This document shows positions 1 to 7,492 of a stretch of DNA of 64,000 nt, in pieces. Numbering within the stretch: position 1 is the first letter of the stretch; every line of letters begins with the position of its first letter. The notes under the pieces were generated by a model, which saw only the letters and a list, made by a program, of their open reading frames with translations, ran no database searches and was not told the origin of the DNA. The stretch covers positions 1 through 64,000 of the forward strand of contig WGNG01000005.1 of NCBI GenBank assembly GCA_016124675.1, given 5' to 3'. The position numbers were made by a program, and so were the translations under genes. The stretch is from Alphaproteobacteria bacterium (lineage in GTDB: Bacteria; Pseudomonadota; Alphaproteobacteria; Caulobacterales; Maricaulaceae).

Positions 1-44
1 AGCTTCACCGCTCGAAGGCGAAGATCCTCGCTCAACGTTCTCAT
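1..44 (-). CDS. 5' end of an unidentified protein (cut by window edge)
   Basis: An ATG on the minus strand at 44 follows a good ribosome binding site (AGGGAGGG on the minus strand, about 5 bases upstream) and stays open to the window edge, giving MRTLSEDLRLRAVK. Only 14 residues are visible, so no function can be given. It is transcribed away from soxR, and the SoxR-type promoter at 186-216 points towards it, so it is probably a SoxR target or is translated from the same leader. It could also be a chance open frame. Confidence 0.4.
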   Translation of the reverse strand, partial: MRTLSEDLRLRAVK

Positions 45-91
45 GGCCGCCCTCCCTGTACAGGCGACACCCCATGAATCACGCTTCGCCC

Positions 92-148
92 CTAAACGGA
101 ATCCCCAACCGAGTCAGACCCAGGCGAAAATGCTCTAGCCTGGGTCAT
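92..148 (-). CDS. possible 18-residue leader peptide in the SoxR-controlled transcript
   Basis: On the minus strand a strong Shine-Dalgarno sequence, AAGGAGG (157-163), lies 8 bases before an ATG at 148. The frame codes for MTQARAFSPGSDSVGDSV and stops at 92. It lies between the SoxR-type promoter and the start of the next gene at 44. The same stretch contains an inverted repeat, acccaggc/gcctgggt on the minus strand (about 118-146), that could fold in the leader RNA. The peptide resembles nothing I recognise. The quality of the ribosome binding site is the main reason to list it. Confidence 0.3.
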   Translation of the reverse strand: MTQARAFSPGSDSVGDSV

Positions 149-185
149 GGGATCAGCCTCCTTGCAAACGCGAACGATGACGGCG

Positions 186-216
186 AGGCTAGAGTCTCAA
201 GTTCACTTGAGATCAA
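186..216 (-). promoter_or_regulatory. SoxR operator inside a 19-bp-spacer promoter
   Basis: The 18-base palindrome tctcaagttcacttgaga (195-212) closely matches the known SoxR site (CCTCAAGTTAACTTGAGG). On the minus strand it fills the spacer between TTGATC (-35, 211-216) and TAGCCT (-10, 186-191). That spacer is 19 bases, the over-long spacing typical of MerR-family activated promoters. It faces the genes at 148 and 44. The soxR start codon is 15 bases away on the other side, so SoxR could also repress itself here. Confidence 0.85.
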
Positions 217-226
217 GGCAAAAACC

Positions 227-676
227 ATGCGCTCGACCGATTTGCTGTCCATCGGGGAGGTGTCTGAAAGAACCGGGCTTTCGGTCCCGACGATCCGCTA
301 TTACGAGCAGTGCGGCTTTGTGCGGGCCAGCAGAACGCCGGGCGGCAGCCGGCGGTTTGCGCGATCTGACATTCGCCGGCTGAGCTTCGTCATGCTGCTG
401 CAGTCTTTTGGGCTGTCGCTGGAGGAGATCCGCGCCGCCATGGCGGACCTGCCCCTTGAGCGCGCCCCGCGCGCGGCTGACTGGCGCCGGGTGTCGGCCG
501 GCATGCGCGACCGCCTCGATCAGCGCATCGCGGAGCTGGCGCGCACGCGCGACATGCTCGACCAGTGCATCGGATGCGGATGCCTGTCGCTGAGCGAATG
601 CGCATTGCACAATCGCGGCGACCGCGCCTGGCGCCACGGTTCGGGCGCACAATATGTGCTCAGGGGACGGTTCTGA
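227..676 (+). CDS. soxR: redox-sensing transcriptional activator SoxR
   Basis: A 149-residue MerR-family regulator. The N-terminal winged helix-turn-helix (about residues 8-70) contains the family signature around TIRYYE and GGSRRF. A dimerisation helix follows (about 80-112), then the [2Fe-2S] cluster motif CIGCGCLSLSEC with cysteines at about 114, 117, 119 and 125, the spacing that separates SoxR from other MerR proteins. Oxidation of the cluster by redox-cycling compounds or superoxide turns on the target promoter. The ATG at 227 was chosen because it gives the normal family length and has AAGG upstream; an open frame back to 74 would run through the operator. No soxS is visible, as expected outside enterobacteria, where SoxR controls its targets directly. 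Confidence 0.93.
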   Translation: MRSTDLLSIGEVSERTGLSVPTIRYYEQCGFVRASRTPGGSRRFARSDIRRLSFVMLLQSFGLSLEEIRAAMADLPLERAPRAADWRRVSAGMRDRLDQRIAELARTRDMLDQCIGCGCLSLSECALHNRGDRAWRHGSGAQYVLRGRF

Positions 677-812
677 CGCGCCGCCTTCGGCAAGCGCTTG
701 CGCGCGTGCTGGTCTTCCGGTCTGCGGCCTCCAGGCCGGGGCCGCGCCGGTTTGCAGGCGGTTCACGCGTGCAGGCCAGGCGGGTCACAGCTCCGCATTA
801 CGGGAATTTATA

Positions 813-860
813 GTAAAGCTCACTTTACAAGCCGGCGGTGCGTCTATAGCTGTCATAGAC
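813..860 (+). promoter_or_regulatory. two inverted repeats upstream of the efflux operon
   Basis: The 249-base gap between soxR and the adaptor gene holds two clean dyads: gtaaag-N4-ctttac (813-828) and gtctat-N7-atagac (842-860). Both are in the AT-richer stretch just before the operon. A -35-like TTTACA (824-829) lies inside the first and TATAGC (845-850) inside the second, although their spacing of 15 is short. They look like operators for a dimeric regulator of the TetR or MarR type. No such regulator is encoded next to the operon in this window. Confidence 0.5.
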
Positions 861-925
861 GATGGTTATATGCCCCGTGCGGGGCGGCCGGGAGTTTCGA
901 GACAGCCAGGGGGTGAGGGCGGGCG

Positions 926-1978
926 ATGAGTGATGACAGGCGCGACCAGTTGCGCTCGCTGAGCATTGACCGCAGCGAGGGGCCGGCCCGTCAGGGCGTA
1001 TCCTGGCCGGTCCTGGCGGGCGCGATTGTGCTGTCCGCCGCGCTGGCGGGCGGGGCGGCCTGGTTTTTGACCCGGTCAGACAACGCCGGCGCCCCCGCTC
1101 CCGTCCCGGTGGCCGAGGCGCCGGGCGCCGGTTCCGCCCTCCCTGAGGCATCGTCCGCCGGCGCTCCAGCGCCATCGCCGGCGGCGCCGGCGCGTGCGCC
1201 GCGCGCGTCCGGGCTCGTCGCGTCGGGTTATGTGGTGGCGCGCCGCCAGGCGACCGTGTCAGCCGAGATCACCGGGCGGATCGCCGATGTGCTCGTCGAG
1301 GAGGGCGCGCGCGTCGAGGCGGGCGATGTACTGGCCTTGCTCGACGATGCGCGCGCGCAGCTCGAGCTTGACCTCATCGAATCCCAGATCGCTGCCGCCA
1401 GCGCGCGGGTGCAGTCGCTGGACGTGCAGGTGCGCGAGGCGCGCCGGGTCAGCGACCGCGCCGTGCAGCTGTTCGAGCGCGAGATTGCGACAGATGCGGC
1501 GCGCACCGCCGCCGAGGCGCAGCTGGCCAGCTTACAGGCCCAGCTGCGCGCCGCCCAGGCCGACCTCGAAAGCGCCCGGGTGCGCCAGACCAGTCAGCTC
1601 GATCTCATCGCGCGCCACACCGTGCGCGCCCCCTTCGCCGGCGTGGTGATCGCCAAGAATGCGCAGGTTGGCGAGATTCTGTTTCCTGGCTCCGCCGGGG
1701 GCGGCTTCACCCGCACGGGCGTGGCCACGCTGGTGGACATGGACTCGCTCGAGATCGAGGTGGACGTGAACGAGGGCCAGATCCAGCGGGTCTCGCCGGG
1801 CCAGCGCGTGGAGACGATCCTCGACGCCTATCCCGACTGGCGCATCGCCTCGCGCGTGGAAGCCATCATCCCGACCGCCGACCGCAGCCGGGCGACCATC
1901 AAGGTGCGCGTGGCGCTGGAGGAGCGGGATGCGCGCATCCTGCCCGACATGGCCGCACGCGTGACATTCATCGAATAG
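926..1978 (+). CDS. periplasmic adaptor (membrane-fusion) protein of an ABC efflux system
   Basis: A 350-residue HlyD/MacA-type adaptor. One membrane helix (about 27-48) anchors it in the inner membrane, followed by a Pro/Ala-rich linker (50-95). Then come the first half of a lipoyl-like domain (98-140), a coiled-coil hairpin (about 143-222, rich in Ala, Gln, Arg and Glu), the second lipoyl half (RAPFAGVV, about 232-255) and a beta-barrel domain (265-345). Such proteins bridge an inner-membrane transporter to an outer-membrane channel. It is the first gene of a four-gene operon with an ATPase and two FtsX-like permeases, so it belongs to a MacAB/DevBCA-like system. No TolC-type channel gene is present here, so a shared one is presumably used. 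The substrate is unknown. GGTGAGG precedes the start. Confidence 0.88.
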   Translation: MSDDRRDQLRSLSIDRSEGPARQGVSWPVLAGAIVLSAALAGGAAWFLTRSDNAGAPAPVPVAEAPGAGSALPEASSAGAPAPSPAAPARAPRASGLVASGYVVARRQATVSAEITGRIADVLVEEGARVEAGDVLALLDDARAQLELDLIESQIAAASARVQSLDVQVREARRVSDRAVQLFEREIATDAARTAAEAQLASLQAQLRAAQADLESARVRQTSQLDLIARHTVRAPFAGVVIAKNAQVGEILFPGSAGGGFTRTGVATLVDMDSLEIEVDVNEGQIQRVSPGQRVETILDAYPDWRIASRVEAIIPTADRSRATIKVRVALEERDARILPDMAARVTFIE

Positions 1979-2019
1979 GGGCCGGGCGCGCAACCCCGGC
2001 GAGGCACAAGGACACGATC

Positions 2020-2715
2020 ATGACCGCCACCTCCCCGCTCTACACCCTCAAAAGCCTCTCCAAGCGCTATACGCGCGGCAAGGAGACAGTAACGATCTTC
2101 GATGCGCTCGACATGACCATCCCGGCGGGCGACTTCATCGCCATCATGGGGCCGTCTGGGTCGGGCAAGACGACGCTGCTCAATCTCCTGGGCGGGATCG
2201 ACCGGCCATCCTCGGGCGAGGTGCATTTTGAAGGCGCACGCATCGACACGCTCAGCCAGGGCCGGCTCGCCAGGTGGCGCGCCGCCCATGCCGGCTTCAT
2301 CTTCCAGTTCTACAATCTGATGCCGACGCTGACCGCCGCGCAGAATGTCGAGCTTCCGCTCCTGCTCACCCGGCTGTCAGGCAGCGCGCGTAAGCAGCGG
2401 GTAAAGACTGCGCTGGAGATCGTGGGCATGGGTGATCGCGCCCGCCACCGCCCCGGCCAGCTGTCCGGCGGCCAGCAACAGCGCGTGGCCATCGCCCGCG
2501 CCATTGTCGCCGACCCCAAAGTGCTGCTCGCTGACGAACCCACGGGCGATCTGGACCGCACCACGGCGGATGAAATCCTGCAGACGCTTCAGCTGCTTAA
2601 TGCCGAGATGGGCAAGACCATCATCATGGTCACCCACGACCCGGCCGCCGCCAGCTTCGCCGAGCGCGAACTTCATCTCAACAAAGGCCGCTTCGAGGAG
2701 AGGGGGAAAGCCTGA
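2020..2715 (+). CDS. ABC transporter ATPase, MacB/LolD type
   Basis: A 231-residue stand-alone nucleotide-binding subunit that drives the two permeases downstream. Walker A GPSGSGKT is at about 44-51, Q-loop near 96, signature LSGGQQ at 148-153, Walker B VLLADE followed by the D-loop at 168-178, and the H-loop histidine (THD) at about 206. The size and the [20 protein letters not shown] stretch are typical of the LolD/MacB/FtsE-like subfamily of mechanotransmission ABC systems. The stop codon overlaps the next start by one base (TGATG), so translation is probably coupled. It could serve lipoprotein, peptide or drug export; the adaptor upstream favours efflux across both membranes. Confidence 0.93.
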   Translation: MTATSPLYTLKSLSKRYTRGKETVTIFDALDMTIPAGDFIAIMGPSGSGKTTLLNLLGGIDRPSSGEVHFEGARIDTLSQGRLARWRAAHAGFIFQFYNLMPTLTAAQNVELPLLLTRLSGSARKQRVKTALEIVGMGDRARHRPGQLSGGQQQRVAIARAIVADPKVLLADEPTGDLDRTTADEILQTLQLLNAEMGKTIIMVTHDPAAASFAERELHLNKGRFEERGKA

Positions 2716-3872
2716 TGAACGACGCAACGCTCATCCGCAAGAACCTGTTCCGCAAGCGTTTGCGGGCCATCCTCCTGGTGGTGTCCATCCTCATTGCCTT
2801 CCTGATCTATGGCGTGCTCGCCGCCATGCAGAACGCGTTTTCCATGGGCACGGTCGGCGCCGCGCAGGAGCGCCTCGTCACGGTCAACCGGATCAATTTC
2901 ACGGTCGCTCTGCCCTACGCCTACTGGGACCGCGTCCGGCAGGTGGACGGCGTCGACATCGTTGCGCCCGCCAGCTGGTTCGGCGGGTATTTTCAGGAGC
3001 CGCAGAATTTCGTCCAAAGCTTCGCGGTCGATCCCGAAAGCTACATCGCTGCCTACCCTGAGCTGGTGTTCGAAGCTGACGAACGCGCGAACTTCCTTGA
3101 GGGACGCACCTGCGCGGCGGTGGGCCGGGCGCTGGCCAATCAGTATGAGTGGACGGTGGGCGAGCGCATCCCGCTCATGTCGAACATCTGGCAGAGGCAG
3201 GACGGGACGCAGGCCTGGGAGCTGGACATCTGCGCCATCTTTGATGACGCCGACGGGACCTACCCGACAAACTACCTCATGCTGCACTATGAATATTTCA
3301 ACGAAGGCCTCAGCTTCGGACGCGACAGCTTTCACTGGATGACGGTGGTCACCGAGGACGCCTCGCGCAATGACCAGGTCAGCCAGGCGATTGACGCGCT
3401 GTTCGCCAACTCGCCGGCCGAAACGTCCACCACGACCGAAGCTGCGTTCAACGAGGCCTTCATGGAGCAGTTCGGCAATATCGGTCTGATCCTGACCTGG
3501 GTGATCGGGGCGGCGTTCGCGACCATCCTGATGATTGTCGGCACCACCATGGTGATGGCCGTCAATGAGCGCACGCGTGAGATCGCGGTGCTCAAGACGC
3601 TCGGGTTCACTGCGCCGCGCATCTTCCGCATGGTGCTGGGCGAAGCCCTGCTGCTGAGCTTCATCGGCGGGCTGATCGGGCTCGGGCTGGCGGCAGGCGC
3701 AGCCACGCTGGCGTCGGGCGCGATGGCCGGCGTGCTGCCGCCCTTCGGCCTGTCGCTGACCAATACGCTGACTGCAGTGGCGTTCATGCTCGCCCTGGGC
3801 CTGCTCACCGGCGTTCTGCCGGCGTGGAAGGCCATGCAGGTGCGCATCGCCGACGCCCTGGGCAAAATCTGA
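2715..3872 (+). CDS. ABC transporter permease, FtsX/MacB-like
   Basis: A 385-residue permease with the MacB topology: one N-terminal membrane helix (about 17-40), a large periplasmic domain (about 45-245) and three C-terminal helices (about 255-280, 305-335 and 350-375) that form the FtsX-like domain. The conserved stretch NERTREIAVLKTLGF (about 285-300) is the coupling helix that contacts the ATPase. It overlaps the ATPase stop codon and is followed after 11 bases by a second permease of the same family. The pair presumably forms a heterodimer, unlike the homodimeric MacB, in which ATPase and permease are fused. Confidence 0.9.
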   Translation: MNDATLIRKNLFRKRLRAILLVVSILIAFLIYGVLAAMQNAFSMGTVGAAQERLVTVNRINFTVALPYAYWDRVRQVDGVDIVAPASWFGGYFQEPQNFVQSFAVDPESYIAAYPELVFEADERANFLEGRTCAAVGRALANQYEWTVGERIPLMSNIWQRQDGTQAWELDICAIFDDADGTYPTNYLMLHYEYFNEGLSFGRDSFHWMTVVTEDASRNDQVSQAIDALFANSPAETSTTTEAAFNEAFMEQFGNIGLILTWVIGAAFATILMIVGTTMVMAVNERTREIAVLKTLGFTAPRIFRMVLGEALLLSFIGGLIGLGLAAGAATLASGAMAGVLPPFGLSLTNTLTAVAFMLALGLLTGVLPAWKAMQVRIADALGKI

Positions 3873-3883
3873 GGAGACAGGTC

Positions 3884-5062
3884 ATGTTCAAGCAGACAAC
3901 GGCCGTTACGCTTCTCAATCTGCGCTCCATCCCGCAGCGCTGGGGCATGTCGCTGGCCACGGTGCTGTCGATCGCGCTGGTGGTCGGGGTGCTGCTCGGC
4001 TTCATGGCGATGGCCAGCGGGTTTCGCGCCACGCTCGACGGGGCGGGCTCCGACGATGTGGTGATCATGCTGCGCGGCGGCGCGATGACGGAGATGAACT
4101 CCACGGTCAGCCGCGATGAAGTGCGCCTTCTGGAGGCCGCGCCCGGCATCGCCGCCAGCGCCGGGGGCGACCCGCTGATCTCCTCGGAGCTTTATGTCGT
4201 TGCTGACGGCTTGCGGCGCGCCAGCCAGACCCGGGCCAATATCGCCCTGCGCGGGATCAGCCCGTCGGGGCCGCAGCTGCGGGCGCAATTTGCCCTCGTC
4301 GACGGACGCATGTTCGAGCCGGGCGCGGGCGAGCTAGTGGTGGGCCAGAGCGTCCAGCGCGAGTTCGACGGCTTCGGTCTGGGCGAAACGGTTCGCCTGG
4401 GCAATAATAACTGGACGGTGGTGGGTGTGTTCTCCACCGGCGGATCGGTTTTCGATTCAGAAGTCTGGACCGATCTCGGCGTGGTGCAGAACCTTTATCA
4501 GCGCGGCTCGGGCGTGCAGACCGTGCGCGCCCGCCTCACCTCGCCCGAAGCGATCACGCCGCTGCGCGACTACGTGGCGAACGAGCCAAGGCTCAATCTC
4601 GAAGTGCTGTCGGAGCGCGATTATTTCGCCCGCTCTGCAGGCGGCACCACCAATCTGATCATGGTGCTGGGCTGGCCCTTGGCGATCGCCATGGCGATCG
4701 GCGCCCTGGCCGGGGCCTGGAACGCCATGTACGCGTCTGTGGATGCGCGCACGCGCGAACTGGCGACCCTGAGAGCGATCGGGTTTGGCGGCTTTCCGGC
4801 GTTCATCGCCGCTTTGGCGGAATCCTTCGTGCTGGCCCTGGTCGGCGGGCTCGCCGGCGTGGCCGCCACCTGGCTCCTGTTCGACGGGATCACCGCCTCC
4901 ACCCTCGGCTCGGGCTTCACCCAGATCGTGTTCTCCTTCGCCGTCACGCCAGACGCGGCGCTGCAGGGGGTTGTCCTGGCAGTGATCGTGGGCCTTCTGG
5001 GCGGCTTCGTTCCGGCGCTTCGTGCGGCGCGCATCCCGCTTCTGGCCGTGCACGCGAGCTAA
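3884..5062 (+). CDS. ABC transporter permease, FtsX/MacB-like (second subunit)
   Basis: A 392-residue partner of the preceding permease with the same plan: an N-terminal helix (about 22-45), a periplasmic domain, and three C-terminal helices with the coupling motif DARTRELATLRAIGFGG (about 287-303). The start at 3884 was chosen because GAGGAGA lies about 7 bases upstream; the longer frame from 3824 would overlap the upstream gene by 49 bases. It is the last gene of the operon. The next genes run the other way, with only 37 bases between the stop codons, and no clear terminator was seen there. Confidence 0.9.
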   Translation: MFKQTTAVTLLNLRSIPQRWGMSLATVLSIALVVGVLLGFMAMASGFRATLDGAGSDDVVIMLRGGAMTEMNSTVSRDEVRLLEAAPGIAASAGGDPLISSELYVVADGLRRASQTRANIALRGISPSGPQLRAQFALVDGRMFEPGAGELVVGQSVQREFDGFGLGETVRLGNNNWTVVGVFSTGGSVFDSEVWTDLGVVQNLYQRGSGVQTVRARLTSPEAITPLRDYVANEPRLNLEVLSERDYFARSAGGTTNLIMVLGWPLAIAMAIGALAGAWNAMYASVDARTRELATLRAIGFGGFPAFIAALAESFVLALVGGLAGVAATWLLFDGITASTLGSGFTQIVFSFAVTPDAALQGVVLAVIVGLLGGFVPALRAARIPLLAVHAS

Positions 5063-5099
5063 AGCCCGTTCTGAAGGCCGGCTCGCCTTTGCTTGCCCC

Positions 5100-6212
5100 C
5101 TAGCGCCCGAGCGCTCTGGCCAGGCGGCGCATCAGTCGGGCGATGGGGTTGTGCGGGTCCGGTTCGGCATGCGACAGGGCGGGGATCCGGGCGGCCGCCC
5201 GCCTTGGCGCCGGCGCGCCGGCGCCGTTCATCAGGTCGGGCGCAGCCAGGGCGCGCTCGGCATCGGTGAGCCCGTCAATCCCTTCTGGCACAGGCGCGGC
5301 GTCCGTATCCGCCGTGTAGCCGTCCGCAACCTCTTGCGGCGCAGCCGCGTCCTCCGGCCCCCGCCGCCCGGACCGGGGTAACGCTTTCAACCGGCTGGCT
5401 TCGCGCGCCTCGGCCGCCGCTTCGATCTGGAGGCGGGCGCGCTCGTCGCGGCCCACCTGGCGCCGGTCCATCTCCTCGCCATAGACTTGGAGTATCTCCT
5501 TGACGTCGCCCTCGGCACGCACGCGCCCGGCGTCCAGCCAGAGCGCGCGCTTGCAGGTGTCGATCAGCAAAGACGGGCTGTGCGAGGCGAGCACCAGAAT
5601 GCCCGCCTTGTCGACGAAATTGCGCATCCTTTCGGTGGCTTTCTTGCGGAAGGCGGCGTCGCCGGCCGACAGCCATTCGTCCAGAATCAGCACGTCCGGT
5701 TCAAACGCGGTGGCGATGGCGAAACTCAGGCGCATGCGCATGCCGGCCGAATAGGTCTCCACCGGCAGGGAGAGAAACTCGCCCAGCTCGGAGAACGCCG
5801 CGATCTCGGCGCGCCGCTCCTCGATTTCAGCACGGGTGCGGCCGGCGGCGAGGCCCCGCAGGGTGATGTTGCGGTGGCCGCTGGCTTCGGCATTCATGCC
5901 CAGATTGATGTTGACCAGGGCGGTGGTGCGCCCCTCGATCTCCACCATGCCGGAATCGGGGGCGTAGACCCCCGCCAGCACCTGCAGAAGCGTGGTCTTG
6001 CCGGACCCGTTTTCCCCCACCAGGGCGATGCGGTCTCCGGCGTTGGCTTCGAAGGTGACGCCCTGCAGGGCGCGCACGCCGGTCACATGGCCCTTGCGGT
6101 CGCGCACCATGCGGTCAAAGTCTGAATCCACCTCGTGCACGCCCGCTGCGGCGCGGCTGCGCCCGTACAGCGGATAGTGGACGCACAGGTTTTCAACCCG
6201 GATGCGGGACAT
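5100..6212 (-). CDS. polysaccharide ABC exporter ATPase (Wzt/KpsT family)
   Basis: A 370-residue ATPase of the ABC-2 capsule/O-antigen exporter class. Walker A GENGSGKTT is at about 66-74, the signature is the divergent YSAGMRMRLSFA form typical of KpsT/Wzt, and Walker B reads VLILDEW. The ATPase core ends near residue 240. The remaining 130 residues form a charged, Ala/Pro-rich tail without the carbohydrate-binding fold of long Wzt proteins. It is co-transcribed with the permease that ends 17 bases upstream. AGGAG precedes the chosen ATG at 6212; the frame stays open further upstream but would run into the permease gene. Confidence 0.9.
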   Translation of the reverse strand: MSRIRVENLCVHYPLYGRSRAAAGVHEVDSDFDRMVRDRKGHVTGVRALQGVTFEANAGDRIALVGENGSGKTTLLQVLAGVYAPDSGMVEIEGRTTALVNINLGMNAEASGHRNITLRGLAAGRTRAEIEERRAEIAAFSELGEFLSLPVETYSAGMRMRLSFAIATAFEPDVLILDEWLSAGDAAFRKKATERMRNFVDKAGILVLASHSPSLLIDTCKRALWLDAGRVRAEGDVKEILQVYGEEMDRRQVGRDERARLQIEAAAEAREASRLKALPRSGRRGPEDAAAPQEVADGYTADTDAAPVPEGIDGLTDAERALAAPDLMNGAGAPAPRRAAARIPALSHAEPDPHNPIARLMRRLARALGR

Positions 6213-6228
6213 GGCTTTCTCGCGCTCC

Positions 6229-7056
6229 TTACAGCCAGTAGGCCAGACGGCGGCGCATGCTTGAGGCCGCCCATGCCGCGGCGATCCATACGACAAGGGT
6301 AAGCCCCCCAACCACGATCCAGCTCAGGGGCCGCGGCTCCAGTCCCATCAGGGGCGCCCGGAAAATCTCGATGTAATGGGCGACGGGGTTGAAATCGACA
6401 AACTGGCTGCGTGCATTGCCCAGATCGCTGCGCACCCACAGGATCGGCGTCACGAAAAGCAAGAGCCGGGTGATCGAGCTCACCAGATGGGTCACGTCGC
6501 GATAGCGCGCGCTGATCAGCCCCATCAGATACTGGATCGCGACCGCGTTGAGCAGCAGGACGGCGATCGCCGGCAGGACCATCAGGTTGATCAGGCTCGG
6601 CCGCCAGCCTGCCGCCACGATGATGACGGCCGCGACGATGAACTGCAGGGCGAAGGTGAAGATGGAGCGGCAGATGCTGCGATAGATGTGGATCGAATGG
6701 GGCAGGGCGATGGACTGGATCCAGACCCGGGCGCCGGTGAACACCGTGCATCCGTCGGTGATGTTCCCGACAATGAATGTGAACGCCGCATAGCCGATCG
6801 CCACATGCATGAGGAAGAAGGACCCGTCCTCGCGGCTGAAGGCGGAGAAGATGATGGAGATCCCGCCCACGAACATGGCGTAGGCGATCACGATCCACGC
6901 CACGCCCAGAAGACTGCGCCGGTATCGCTGCTGTATCTCGTCCCAGGCAAAAGTCTGCCAGAGATCAGCCATGCGCAGGCCCGCGACAAGGTCGGCGAAA
7001 AAGCCGGACACTTCATTGTCCCGGGATGTGCGGCGGACGGTCACGCTCGAATTCAT
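6229..7056 (-). CDS. polysaccharide ABC-2 exporter permease (Wzm/KpsM family)
   Basis: A 275-residue integral membrane protein with an amphipathic N-terminus (DEIQQRYRRSLLGVAWIV, about 38-56) and six hydrophobic segments, the layout of Wzm/KpsM/TagG permeases. With the ATPase encoded directly after it, it would move an undecaprenyl- or lipid-linked glycan across the inner membrane. The neighbours in the divergent operon (a SAM-fold/coiled-coil protein and a sulfotransferase-like protein) suggest that the exported surface glycan may be modified. No glycosyltransferase genes lie beside it, so the glycan is made elsewhere. Confidence 0.9.
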   Translation of the reverse strand: MNSSVTVRRTSRDNEVSGFFADLVAGLRMADLWQTFAWDEIQQRYRRSLLGVAWIVIAYAMFVGGISIIFSAFSREDGSFFLMHVAIGYAAFTFIVGNITDGCTVFTGARVWIQSIALPHSIHIYRSICRSIFTFALQFIVAAVIIVAAGWRPSLINLMVLPAIAVLLLNAVAIQYLMGLISARYRDVTHLVSSITRLLLFVTPILWVRSDLGNARSQFVDFNPVAHYIEIFRAPLMGLEPRPLSWIVVGGLTLVVWIAAAWAASSMRRRLAYWL

Positions 7057-7271
7057 GAATGGTCCCAGCCTGAAGTTTGCGGCGCGCGGCCAGTCGCACC
7101 CGCAGTCAGATAATCAGCGCGCGCAGGCCATGGCGGCCTTGCTTCGCCGGTGTTCGCAGCCGCTGCAGCCGCGCCCTGGCCTGACGCTGGCTATGTGAGA
7201 CGACCTTGTAGGGCGCAATGGCAGGAGGAGGCAACTCGCCCGGATGCCGGACGGCGCCGTGCGGGACCATA

Positions 7272-7299
7272 TTGAAGTTGAAACTCCGCTCGTTAATAT
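7272..7299 (+). promoter_or_regulatory. putative promoter in the 436-base gap before the coiled-coil protein gene
   Basis: TTGAAG (7272-7277) and TAATAT (7294-7299) are separated by 16 bases in a conspicuously AT-rich patch. The region from 7057 to 7492 has no convincing gene of its own. It should also contain the promoter of the divergent exporter operon, which I could not place. The leader from about 7306 to the GTG at 7493 would be some 185 bases, and it contains an in-frame ATG at 7340 without a good ribosome binding site. Confidence 0.4.
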
Positions 7300-7492
7300 G
7301 CCTTCAGGGTAAAATGTTTAAATAAAAACGTGCAAAAAGGTGTCATTGTCGGCGATACATGGGGAACGCTTTGGCGGTGGCCAGGTTGAACCTGACGCGT
7401 TGTCTGGCCGCGCAGCCGGCTCCCGCACACAAGACAGCATCAGCGAAAGCGATACTCCGCATGGGCGAATCTGCGCCGAAGGAGCCCTTCCC

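Noticed and set aside
74..226. Longer soxR start at 74
   Set aside because: It would translate through the SoxR operator and adds 51 residues not found in SoxR.
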